In this document: one piece after another, positions 1 through 6,138 of the stretch
Layout: every line of letters starts with the position of its first letter
Numbering within the stretch: position 1 is the stretch's first letter
From: Anaerolineae bacterium
Lineage (GTDB): Bacteria; Chloroflexota; Anaerolineae; Anaerolineales; E44-bin32
DNA length: 11,787 bases
Direction of reading: 5' to 3'
Assembly: GCA_030598885.1 (NCBI GenBank)
Contig: JAUVOZ010000045.1
Span: forward strand, 1 to 11,787
The notes under the pieces: model-generated
Databases searched by the model: none
What the model was told of the DNA's origin: nothing
The model's input: the letters and a program-made list of their open reading frames with translations, nothing else
Made by a program: the position numbers and the translations under genes

Positions 1-50
1 CGGTCCGATAGAATCGTGATCAATCCTTTTAATTTTAACCTCAAATTCAT

Positions 51-70
51 TTACCTGGGTTTACTTGGGC
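51..70. repeat. Imperfect tandem decamer
   Basis: Two adjacent 10-base units, TTACCTGGGT and TTACTTGGGC, agree at 8 of 10 positions. They lie about 125 bases upstream of the preferred sigma factor start. They could be half-sites for a regulator or chance; there is no third copy nearby. Confidence 0.3.
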
Positions 71-130
71 AATCTCTCACGATGGCTCGCGGCACTCCGG
101 ACCCAGACTGGTCCATTATGTTACAACAGT

Positions 131-159
131 GATTAAACTGCCCTCATTCTGCGTATAAC
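131..159 (+). promoter_or_regulatory. Weak putative promoter of the sigma/anti-sigma operon
   Basis: TATAAC at 154-159 resembles a -10 box. The matching -35 position (GATTAA, 131-136, 17-base spacer) is poor, so a canonical sigma-70 promoter is doubtful. An ECF-type promoter recognised by the adjacent sigma factor is equally possible. Transcription from here would begin near 166, downstream of the ATG at 163, which would exclude that start codon. Confidence 0.2.
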
Positions 160-183
160 ATAATGAAGAACGAAACGTCGTGC

Positions 184-190
184 AAGGTGA
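184..190 (+). promoter_or_regulatory. Ribosome binding site deciding the sigma factor start
   Basis: AAGGTGA sits five bases before the ATG at 196. The alternative in-frame ATG at 163 has no purine-rich site before it. This favours the shorter protein. Confidence 0.6.
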
Positions 191-195
191 ATCCT

Positions 196-777
196 ATGCC
201 TGACATTGACGCTCTGGTGCAGCGCTGGCGGGATGGCGATGAACGGGCCGCCGAGATTTTGTATAACCATTTCCGGGATTCGACTTTCCGATTGGCCTAT
301 GGCTTGTTGGGCGACCTGAACGACGCGGAAGAGGCGGCTCAAGACGCCCTTGCTTACGCCCTGGTCAACATCCATCGCTATGACCGCCGACGGGCCAGCT
401 TCTCCACCTGGCTGCACACCATCACTGTCTGCCGGTGCCGAGATCGATATCGTCGTAATCGCCTGAAGAAGTTTTCCTTGACTGCTTGGATAGGAGGGGA
501 CGAGGGTCTTTCCGACCCACACCCGGGGCCAGAGCATCACGCCATCCATGCAGAAACAAGTAGCCAGGTCTGGGAGGCAGTACAGGGTTTGAGCCTGCCG
601 CTACGGGAAGCGATCCTGCTCCGCTATTGGTCCGGTCATACTTTCCGAGAGATGGCTGACATCCTAGACTGTCCCGTCCCCACAGCCCAGTCGCGGGTAC
701 GGTTGGCGTATCAGCGTTTACGGGCAACCCTTGCTCCGACCGAACTGGTCCATTTAGAAGAAGAGGAATCGCGATGA
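196..777 (+). CDS. ECF-family RNA polymerase sigma factor
   Basis: A 193-residue sigma-70-family protein of usual ECF length, acting with core RNA polymerase to direct transcription of a dedicated regulon. Region 2 spans about residues 5-90, with the helix containing DAEEAAQDAL (43-52) and the promoter-melting/-10 segment SFSTWLHTI (69-77), followed by a basic stretch. Region 4 spans about 124-176, with the helix-turn-helix around LREAILLRYW and FREMADIL (-35 recognition). No extra C-terminal domain is present. The ATG at 196 is chosen because AAGGTGA precedes it; an in-frame ATG at 163 lacks a site. The stop codon overlaps the start of the anti-sigma gene (ATGA), implying translational coupling. 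ECF identity is secure; the ECF subgroup and regulon cannot be told from sequence alone, although autoregulation of this operon is the usual pattern. Confidence 0.93.
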   Translation: MPDIDALVQRWRDGDERAAEILYNHFRDSTFRLAYGLLGDLNDAEEAAQDALAYALVNIHRYDRRRASFSTWLHTITVCRCRDRYRRNRLKKFSLTAWIGGDEGLSDPHPGPEHHAIHAETSSQVWEAVQGLSLPLREAILLRYWSGHTFREMADILDCPVPTAQSRVRLAYQRLRATLAPTELVHLEEEESR

Positions 778-1541
778 ACAGTCACCTGACCGATGAAGAA
801 CTCATCGGCAACATCCATCGTACCTTGACCGACGCTCAACGGGAAGTGATGGACCGACACCTGACGGCGTGTCCACAATGCCGCGCCCGACTTAGCGATC
901 ACGAAGCAATGCAACAACGCATCCGTCACAGTCTATTAGCTGATATGAGAGGCGTCCAACCATCACCTGCGATGAGCTTCGCGGCGATTACCCCACGTGT
1001 AAAAGGCGACAAATATCGTACGTTCCGGCAGCTTTCTGGCCAACTTTTTCCCATCACTGCTGCTTCAGCTGCGCTGATCGGTTTAGCGATCGCCTTAGTG
1101 GATCTTCCTGAAAGTGTCATACGCTTGTTCGCCAAACCAGAACCTGCGTCCGCAAGTTCATTATCGGCACTCGCGTGCGTCTTGTTTTCTGTCGCCACCG
1201 TTGGAAACTATCACGAGCGTCGCTTCAATCAACTAAGGTCAAGTTTGTATGGCCTATTGGCTTTTATCATCTGGCTGGGTACGGCCGTGGTGGGCCTTCA
1301 GGTCATTGCCATCGTGCGGGAAGCCCTGTCTTGGCTCGTGTTCCTGGTCTCGGGCAAACTCCAACTTGCCTTTGCATTGGGAAATTGGGCATTGATCCCC
1401 CTTGGTCTCGTATGGATTGCGGTAGTTATCGGAGGCGCGGAGTATCAGTATAGAAGAGGTGGCCAACGCATTTCGTGGAAATTATTTGCCTGGATCATCG
1501 CTGTCGAGCTTTTCATACTGATCTTTGCCCTTCTGGCCTGA
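774..1541 (+). CDS. Membrane anti-sigma factor with zinc-finger head
   Basis: A 255-residue protein whose first about 50 residues match the zf-HC2/anti-sigma domain: H29-x3-C33-x2-C36, with an acidic N-terminal helix. Such domains bind and hold their cognate ECF sigma factor at the membrane. After a hydrophilic linker come about five hydrophobic helices (roughly 93-110, 127-145, 158-181, 206-222, 238-255). The last about 100 residues are homologous to the separate 117-residue protein encoded at 3716-4069, sharing IGGxEY and SWKLF motifs. So the protein looks like a sigma-binding head joined to a duplicated multi-pass membrane sensor, rather than the common single-helix anti-sigma layout. It overlaps the sigma gene by four bases. 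The anti-sigma role is inferred from domain and position; the signal it senses is unknown. Confidence 0.85.
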   Translation: MNSHLTDEELIGNIHRTLTDAQREVMDRHLTACPQCRARLSDHEAMQQRIRHSLLADMRGVQPSPAMSFAAITPRVKGDKYRTFRQLSGQLFPITAASAALIGLAIALVDLPESVIRLFAKPEPASASSLSALACVLFSVATVGNYHERRFNQLRSSLYGLLAFIIWLGTAVVGLQVIAIVREALSWLVFLVSGKLQLAFALGNWALIPLGLVWIAVVIGGAEYQYRRGGQRISWKLFAWIIAVELFILIFALLA

Positions 1542-1551
1542 CCAGCAGAAT

Positions 1552-1556
1552 GGAGG
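1552..1556 (+). promoter_or_regulatory. Ribosome binding site of the glycosyltransferase gene
   Basis: GGAGG lies nine bases before the ATG at 1566 and six before an in-frame TTG at 1563. Both spacings work; ATG is preferred as the commoner initiator, a difference of one residue. Confidence 0.55.
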
Positions 1557-1565
1557 ATACGATTG

Positions 1566-3674
1566 ATGAAGCGATTGCACTCCAATCTCGAGCCATATTT
1601 CGAAGATGGTGCGAAGATTATGCTGTTCGTTTTCATGGTTCCTGCAGCAGTTATCTTCCTCTCTTACACTCTCACGGTAGTCGCTCATCGTTACCCCTTG
1701 GACTATGGAGAGGCGCCACTTTTGGATCAGGCGATGCGCTTGGTAGAGGGGGAGAATATTTATCGGCAGGATTTCACATCCGCTCCTTACACCATATCCA
1801 ACTATCCACCCTTATACGTCCTAGCCATATCCCCATTTGTAAAGCTATTCGGACCTTCCTTTCTGGCCGGACGGGTCATATCGCTATTGTGTAGCTTGAC
1901 ATCAGCCATTTTCCTGGCGCTGATCATTTATACATCCACTAAAGACCGTTTAGCTTCTATCCTCACTGCGATGATTTTCTTTACTATCCCCTACGTGGTT
2001 TATTGGTCACCACTTATGCGGGTCGACATGCTCGCCCTGGCCTTCAGCACCGCCGGGTTATATGGGGTATCCCGGTGGGCCGACAATCGACGCGGCTTAA
2101 TCATCGCCGGGGTTTTGTTAGTTGCGGCGATCTACACACGCCAATCCTATGCCCTGGCCGCTCCTCTAGGGGCTTTCGTCTGGCTGTTGACACAAAATAG
2201 GCGACGGGCAATAGAATTTGTGGCCTTTGTAGGAGGATTGACATTAGGTCTATTTTTAATCTTGAATACGCTCACACAAGGCGGTTTCTATTTCAACATC
2301 GTCACCGCGAACGTCAACGAGTTCGACTTCGAACGACTTGGGTATTGGTTTCGCAGGATAAGAGACACGGCTCCCATCCTGCTAATTTTCGGTCTCGCGT
2401 TGTTGGTGCTCACTTTTCGGGGGGTGCGTTCTGCTCTGCCAAGCCGTTGGAGAGGTTGGCAGCTCATAACTCCGTATTTGGTCGGTGCTGGCCTCTCAGC
2501 ACTGACGATAGGAAAGATCGGCTCAAACGCTAATTATTTGCTAGAATTTTTCGCGGCTATCAGCTTAGCGGCGGGGACGGTCATTGCCTGGAGTCGCGAT
2601 CACCGTTGGCTGCGCGCTGCTCTCCTGGTTCTATTGGCGTTGCAAACCGGACATTTTATGCAGACCACCCTGAATGAATACGTCGAAGTCTTAAATGATC
2701 GTCTCCAGCTTGGAAGGGATCTAAACAAGCTGGAACGGATCGTTAAGGCTGTGGACGATCCGATGTTGGGCGATGAATACATGGGAATGATCACTCTGCA
2801 AGACAGGCCGTTGTTCATCCAACCCTTTGAGGTTACGCAGCTTGTCAATGCAGGTTTGTGGGATCAAGCAGCTTTGATTCGAAGTATCCACGCCCAAGAA
2901 TTCCCAGTCATCCTTATACACCATTTCGTTGACTGGCCAGTCTATAAAGAACGCTGGACGCCAGAAATGCTGTCAGCTATTATGCAAAATTACACGCCCA
3001 CCGACTTCCTTGCCAATACCATTGTCTATCAACCATCTGACCATGGGGGAAACGGGACACAGCCTTCCGGTTTGGTTCAATCAGGCGATCGGCTTCAAAC
3101 CTATTGTCCAGATGCTCCTTGGCAGCTACCCACCAGCAGTGCACTTGGGATGATGCGGTTGGACACTTTTGAACTTGGTTTTATGGGCGAAGGCTACGAG
3201 AACAGCGTCCCAGTCTATGCCGTTGCCGATGGTCTACTGTTGCGCCGTCCGAATTGGAATGATGCTGTGGCGATCCAGCATGACGACCCTGTACGCCAAG
3301 GCGAAAAAGTGTGGTCGTTTTATGGCGGAATGGCGAGTGGTTCGGGCGACTCGTCTTTCGTGGTTTCGGAATTTCCTGCGGACAGCTTGGACGTGCCGGT
3401 AAAAGCGGGGCAGCTATTAGGCTACCAGGGGATGTGGAGCGGGGAACAAGATACGCCAATTTGGGTGCACCTGCATTTTGCCGTGGTGCAAACTCAGGAA
3501 GATGGATCTTTTCCGGCGGTGACAGATGGCTTGATCTCAGAGGGTGAGTCTGAACCAAATGAGAGCGAAAGGAAGTATGTCATTGATCCGATACAATATC
3601 TGGGCATCAGTGGCATTCATTTCTCCAAAATCACAACCTGGTCGCCGCTGCGCTGCCAGGAGACCACCCAGTAA
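1566..3674 (+). CDS. GT-C membrane glycosyltransferase fused to a degenerate M23 domain
   Basis: A 702-residue polytopic protein. Residues about 17-365 contain roughly ten transmembrane helices. The first extracytoplasmic loop holds D46-Y-G-E49, the acidic pair expected of GT39/ArnT/PMT-like GT-C enzymes, which move sugars from polyprenyl-phosphate donors to extracytoplasmic acceptors. A soluble segment follows (about 366-500). Residues about 510-645 resemble an M23/LytM domain, with PVYAVADG, AGQLLGYQG and a terminal H635-L-H637-F. However, the upstream HxxxD zinc ligands are missing (the region reads GFMGEGYEN), and the usual Tyr-Gly-His is Tyr-Gly-Gly. Peptidase activity is therefore unlikely, and the domain may bind cell wall or be structural. 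The gene starts 24 bases after the anti-sigma gene, suggesting co-transcription. The glycosyltransferase class is well supported; donor and acceptor are unknown. Confidence 0.8.
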   Translation: MKRLHSNLEPYFEDGAKIMLFVFMVPAAVIFLSYTLTVVAHRYPLDYGEAPLLDQAMRLVEGENIYRQDFTSAPYTISNYPPLYVLAISPFVKLFGPSFLAGRVISLLCSLTSAIFLALIIYTSTKDRLASILTAMIFFTIPYVVYWSPLMRVDMLALAFSTAGLYGVSRWADNRRGLIIAGVLLVAAIYTRQSYALAAPLGAFVWLLTQNRRRAIEFVAFVGGLTLGLFLILNTLTQGGFYFNIVTANVNEFDFERLGYWFRRIRDTAPILLIFGLALLVLTFRGVRSALPSRWRGWQLITPYLVGAGLSALTIGKIGSNANYLLEFFAAISLAAGTVIAWSRDHRWLRAALLVLLALQTGHFMQTTLNEYVEVLNDRLQLGRDLNKLERIVKAVDDPMLGDEYMGMITLQDRPLFIQPFEVTQLVNAGLWDQAALIRSIHAQEFPVILIHHFVDWPVYKERWTPEMLSAIMQNYTPTDFLANTIVYQPSDHGGNGTQPSGLVQSGDRLQTYCPDAPWQLPTSSALGMMRLDTFELGFMGEGYENSVPVYAVADGLLLRRPNWNDAVAIQHDDPVRQGEKVWSFYGGMASGSGDSSFVVSEFPADSLDVPVKAGQLLGYQGMWSGEQDTPIWVHLHFAVVQTQEDGSFPAVTDGLISEGESEPNESERKYVIDPIQYLGISGIHFSKITTWSPLRCQETTQ

Positions 3675-3700
3675 GTAGAAGGAATGATGGAGGTTGGTGC

Positions 3701-3707
3701 AAGGAGG
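3701..3707 (+). promoter_or_regulatory. Strong ribosome binding site of the 117-residue membrane protein
   Basis: AAGGAGG lies eight bases before the ATG at 3716. It supports this small open frame as a real, independently translated gene. Confidence 0.65.
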
Positions 3708-3715
3708 ATTAGAGA

Positions 3716-4069
3716 ATGGAGGTAGAAAGGAATAAGTCACGCAGCAGGGTGGGAGTAGGAATAATAGCATTCACTTTATGGGCTACTGCCGCGGTTATTG
3801 GCTTACTTGAGATAAACATTATCGTAGAGCTGGTGCTTCGGACATATGCCCGATTTTGGGGCGACTATATCTTATACGGGAGTGATTATTGGGGTGCTGT
3901 CGTAATTCGCAATGTGCTGATGATTCTTTTGGGTCTTTCGTGGATTGCTATTTTCATTGGTGGTGGAGAGTATCATGCTAAAAGGTTAGGTCAACCCAAA
4001 TCGTGGAAACTTTTTGGGCGAACCATCGCCGTCGAGTTGTCTATACTGGCCCTGGCGTTATATATTTAA
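3716..4069 (+). CDS. Small membrane protein, paralogue of the anti-sigma membrane domain
   Basis: A 117-residue protein with about three hydrophobic helices (roughly 12-37, 61-82, 101-117) and no sigma-binding zinc finger. Its last 47 residues align without gaps to residues 209-255 of the anti-sigma factor encoded at 774-1541, with 28 identities by my count. Shared motifs include GL-x-WIA, IGGxEY (81-86), GQ and SWKLF (96-100), then IAVEL. The N-terminal halves also resemble each other around the first helix. This indicates duplication within the operon. A strong Shine-Dalgarno precedes the start, and the gene lies 41 bases after the glycosyltransferase. It might pair with or compete with the anti-sigma membrane domain, but that is inference. 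No characterised family is recognised. Confidence 0.75.
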   Translation: MEVERNKSRSRVGVGIIAFTLWATAAVIGLLEINIIVELVLRTYARFWGDYILYGSDYWGAVVIRNVLMILLGLSWIAIFIGGGEYHAKRLGQPKSWKLFGRTIAVELSILALALYI

Positions 4070-4110
4070 CCTGTAGCCTATAAGGACCGTCAACCCTCCC
4101 TGAAAATATT

Positions 4111-4461
4111 ATGGATCAAGGTATTATTTTTGTTCCTCTCCTGATATGCGGCATGCTCGGAATTATGATGGCGGTGGCGACCGGATTCTCCTATCTGTGG
4201 CTTCGTCATGTAGAAGGGGAGGCGAAAAGGTGTCCTCAATGTCAGAGCAAAGGGGCTGGTGAAGTGCTTGATTATGAGCTAATTGAAGAGCGCAGTTATA
4301 TTGAGTCTGATGTGACGCGATGGTTGCCTCGCAGACATCGGCGAAGAGCACTTCCTGTCCAAGTAGAAGAAAAAAAATATGAGGTCAACTATCGCTGCCG
4401 GCAATGCGGACATGAATGGAGGGGGATCGCAATGGAGGAGGAACGCAGCCCCAGCAAATAA
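4111..4461 (+). CDS. Membrane-anchored zinc-ribbon protein
   Basis: A 116-residue protein with one N-terminal transmembrane helix (about 5-31) followed by a hydrophilic domain holding two cysteine pairs, C41-x2-C44 and C96-x2-C99, the latter in a CRQCGHEW context. Together they would bind one zinc ion as a ribbon, with a roughly 50-residue charged insertion (including an RRHRRR cluster) between the pairs. Neither an enzyme domain nor a DNA-binding domain can be recognised. It follows the preceding gene by 41 bases, but no good Shine-Dalgarno stands directly before the ATG. It may be translated weakly, or from another start such as the Met codons at residues 15, 19 or 20, which would cut into the helix. 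Function unknown; its position suggests it belongs to the sigma/anti-sigma module. Confidence 0.65.
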   Translation: MDQGIIFVPLLICGMLGIMMAVATGFSYLWLRHVEGEAKRCPQCQSKGAGEVLDYELIEERSYIESDVTRWLPRRHRRRALPVQVEEKKYEVNYRCRQCGHEWRGIAMEEERSPSK

Positions 4462-4615
4462 GGTATAGATGAAACGTCAACCTGTGCACCTCAGCAGCCG
4501 CCTGATTCAAGTGACGAACTTTCCACAGGACCGATATTGAGTCATTATCGCCCTTGAACTTATCCTAACCGGGAGAATGCATCAACTTTTAATGCCGGCT
4601 AAAGGAGAAATTTAA
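4462..4615. other. Intergenic region before the glycosidase cluster
   Basis: No gene and no obvious hairpin terminator are visible in these 154 bases. This is the largest gap between the membrane module and the glycosidase genes, so it probably separates two transcription units. It contains a possible promoter at 4537-4566. Confidence 0.4.
4537..4566 (+). promoter_or_regulatory. Putative promoter of the GH1 gene
   Basis: TTGAGT (4537-4542) and TATCCT (4561-4566) are separated by 18 bases, a weak sigma-70 match about 50 bases before the start codon. A second TTGAAC at 4554-4559 has no good -10 partner. Placement in the only sizeable gap supports a promoter somewhere here. Confidence 0.25.
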
Positions 4616-5965
4616 ATGAGCATCCGAACATTTCCTGAAGGTTTTCTGTGGGGAGCGGCAACCGCGGCTTATCAAATAGAGGGCGCCTGGAATGAGGACG
4701 GCAAAGGTGAGAGTATTTGGGACCGCTTCGTCCGACGCAAGTACAACGTCTTGAATAACGATACCGGCGATGTAGCCTGCGATCATTACCATCTTATGCC
4801 CCAAGATGTGGCGCTGATGAAAGAGCTGGGAATGCAAACCTACCGCTTCTCCCTCTCGTGGCCGCGCATCCTTCCGCAGGGGCGCGGGGCTGTCAATGAG
4901 AAGGGTCTGGATTTTTATGACCGCCTGGTAGACAATTTATTGGCGGCAAAAATCCTCCCTAACGCCACCCTAAACCATTGGGATTTCCCTCAAGCGTTTC
5001 AAGATATCGGCGGTTGGCTCAATCGCGACAGCATCGACTGGTTTACAGACTATGCCCGTGTGGTATTTGATAAACTGGGCGACCGGGTTCCGATGTGGTC
5101 AACTCATAACGAACCATGGGTGATTGCCTTTCGTGGCAACGCCATGGGAACTCATGCCCCTGGGCTGTGCGATTATTCAAAAGCCTATCAGACAGCCCAC
5201 CACCTGTTGATTTCACACGGTAAAACGGTAGAGCTTTTCCGCCAGGATGGATATAAGGGTCAGATTGGCATCGTATTAAACCTGGGGCACTTTGAACCTG
5301 GCAGTGAGCGGGAATCTGATCGCGCTGCCTGCCAGCGCGCCTATGAGGAGAATGTTGCCCTCTTTCTGGATCCGCTCTTTCTGGGTCGCTACCCGGAGAT
5401 GCTCTTCGACTGGATCGGTCCCCACGCACCGCAGGTAGAAGGTGGGGATTTTACCTCAATCAACCAGCCGATAGATTTCTTGGGGGTGAATTACTACACC
5501 ACCGAGGTCATCTCTTACGCACTTGAGGGTGGCTTACTCAAGGCGAGTCGGGTGCCTGTCTCCTCTCCCGGGTTGGGCCATACCGAGATGGGTTGGGGCA
5601 TTCATCCCGCTGGTCTGACAGCCGTGTTGCTCAACGTAAAGGAAAAGTACGGTAACCCCACAATGTACATTACTGAAAATGGTTGCGGCTACAAAGAGGT
5701 GCCTGACGAGAAGGATTTTGTATCCGACTGGAATCGGGTAAACTTCCTGCGTGTGCACTTTCTTGCCGCTCAGGATGCCATCCAGGCGGGTGTAAATCTT
5801 CGCGGCTACTATGTTTGGAGCCTGATGGACAATTTTGAGTGGGCGAAGGGCTACGGGCCGCGCTTTGGAATCGTGCGGATTAATTATGAAACCATGTCTC
5901 GAACCCCGAAACAAAGCGCGCACTGGTATCGCGAAGTCATCGCCCAAAATGGAGTAGTTGAGTGA
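4616..5965 (+). CDS. GH1 beta-glucosidase
   Basis: A 449-residue retaining beta-glycosidase of normal family 1 length, spanning the whole TIM barrel. The N-terminal signature FLWGAATAAYQIEG is present. The acid/base is E166 in the T/STHNEPW strand and the nucleophile is E354 in YITENG. The sugar-binding loop NFEW (E408, W409) matches unphosphorylated-substrate enzymes rather than phospho-beta-glucosidases. The usual YHWDLPQ is NHWDFPQ here, a small active-site-adjacent difference. There is no signal peptide, so it is cytoplasmic, cleaving beta-glucosides such as cello-oligosaccharides; beta-galactosidase or beta-mannosidase side activity is common in GH1. AAAGGAGA lies seven bases before the ATG. 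It precedes the GH13-GH130-GH130 genes and probably contributes to the same oligosaccharide breakdown. Family is certain; exact substrate is inferred. Confidence 0.96.
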   Translation: MSIRTFPEGFLWGAATAAYQIEGAWNEDGKGESIWDRFVRRKYNVLNNDTGDVACDHYHLMPQDVALMKELGMQTYRFSLSWPRILPQGRGAVNEKGLDFYDRLVDNLLAAKILPNATLNHWDFPQAFQDIGGWLNRDSIDWFTDYARVVFDKLGDRVPMWSTHNEPWVIAFRGNAMGTHAPGLCDYSKAYQTAHHLLISHGKTVELFRQDGYKGQIGIVLNLGHFEPGSERESDRAACQRAYEENVALFLDPLFLGRYPEMLFDWIGPHAPQVEGGDFTSINQPIDFLGVNYYTTEVISYALEGGLLKASRVPVSSPGLGHTEMGWGIHPAGLTAVLLNVKEKYGNPTMYITENGCGYKEVPDEKDFVSDWNRVNFLRVHFLAAQDAIQAGVNLRGYYVWSLMDNFEWAKGYGPRFGIVRINYETMSRTPKQSAHWYREVIAQNGVVE

Positions 5966-6138
5966 CGCCAGTATGAAGTTGCTCTGACTCCTGCGTTAGA
6001 GGTTGACACACTATAATTGGGGCTATTCCGGAAATGATAAAAGGCTAACGGTGGCATGGCACTCCTGCTTATTGCTCATTTTCTTCACCATCGTAATGCA
6101 GGCTCCCCGTGCCTCGCCGACATGAAAGATGAATTCAA
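5966..6138. other. Intergenic region between the GH1 and GH13 genes
   Basis: These 173 bases contain no gene. A TTGACA and a TATAAT occur only three bases apart (6003-6017). A seven-codon reading frame including its stop (6122-6142) overlaps the start of the GH13 gene. No clear terminator hairpin was found. Confidence 0.35.
6003..6029 (+). promoter_or_regulatory. Possible promoter of the GH13-GH130-GH130 operon
   Basis: A perfect TTGACA (6003-6008) is followed after 15 bases by TATTCC (6024-6029), a short spacer. A perfect TATAAT lies at 6012-6017, but its own -35 position is poor. Either could drive the downstream genes, with a leader of about 100-120 bases. Confidence 0.35.

Larger units (their letters stand above)
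1..195. other. Non-coding leader upstream of the sigma factor
   Basis: No convincing gene lies here. The stretch contains an imperfect tandem decamer at 51-70 and a -10-like TATAAC at 154-159 shortly before the sigma factor gene. It probably holds the operon promoter and any regulatory site, but nothing in it is strong enough to name. Confidence 0.4.

Noticed and set aside
99..114. Small hairpin GGACC...GGTCC
   Set aside because: Only five base pairs with no T-tract after it; too weak to call a terminator or operator.
163..195. Longer sigma factor start at the ATG at 163
   Set aside because: No ribosome binding site precedes it, the added 11 residues are not part of the sigma fold, and AAGGTGA supports the ATG at 196.
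133..549. Antisense 138-residue open frame over the sigma factor
   Set aside because: It overlaps a clear ECF sigma factor, and no domain, signal or ribosome binding site supports it.
3093..3500. Active M23 endopeptidase at the end of the glycosyltransferase
   Set aside because: Only HLHF remains; the HxxxD ligands and the third active-site histidine are absent.
3181..3558. Antisense 125-residue open frame within the glycosyltransferase gene
   Set aside because: It lies wholly opposite a well-supported coding region and its Pro/Arg/Ser-rich translation resembles no protein family, so it is a coding shadow.
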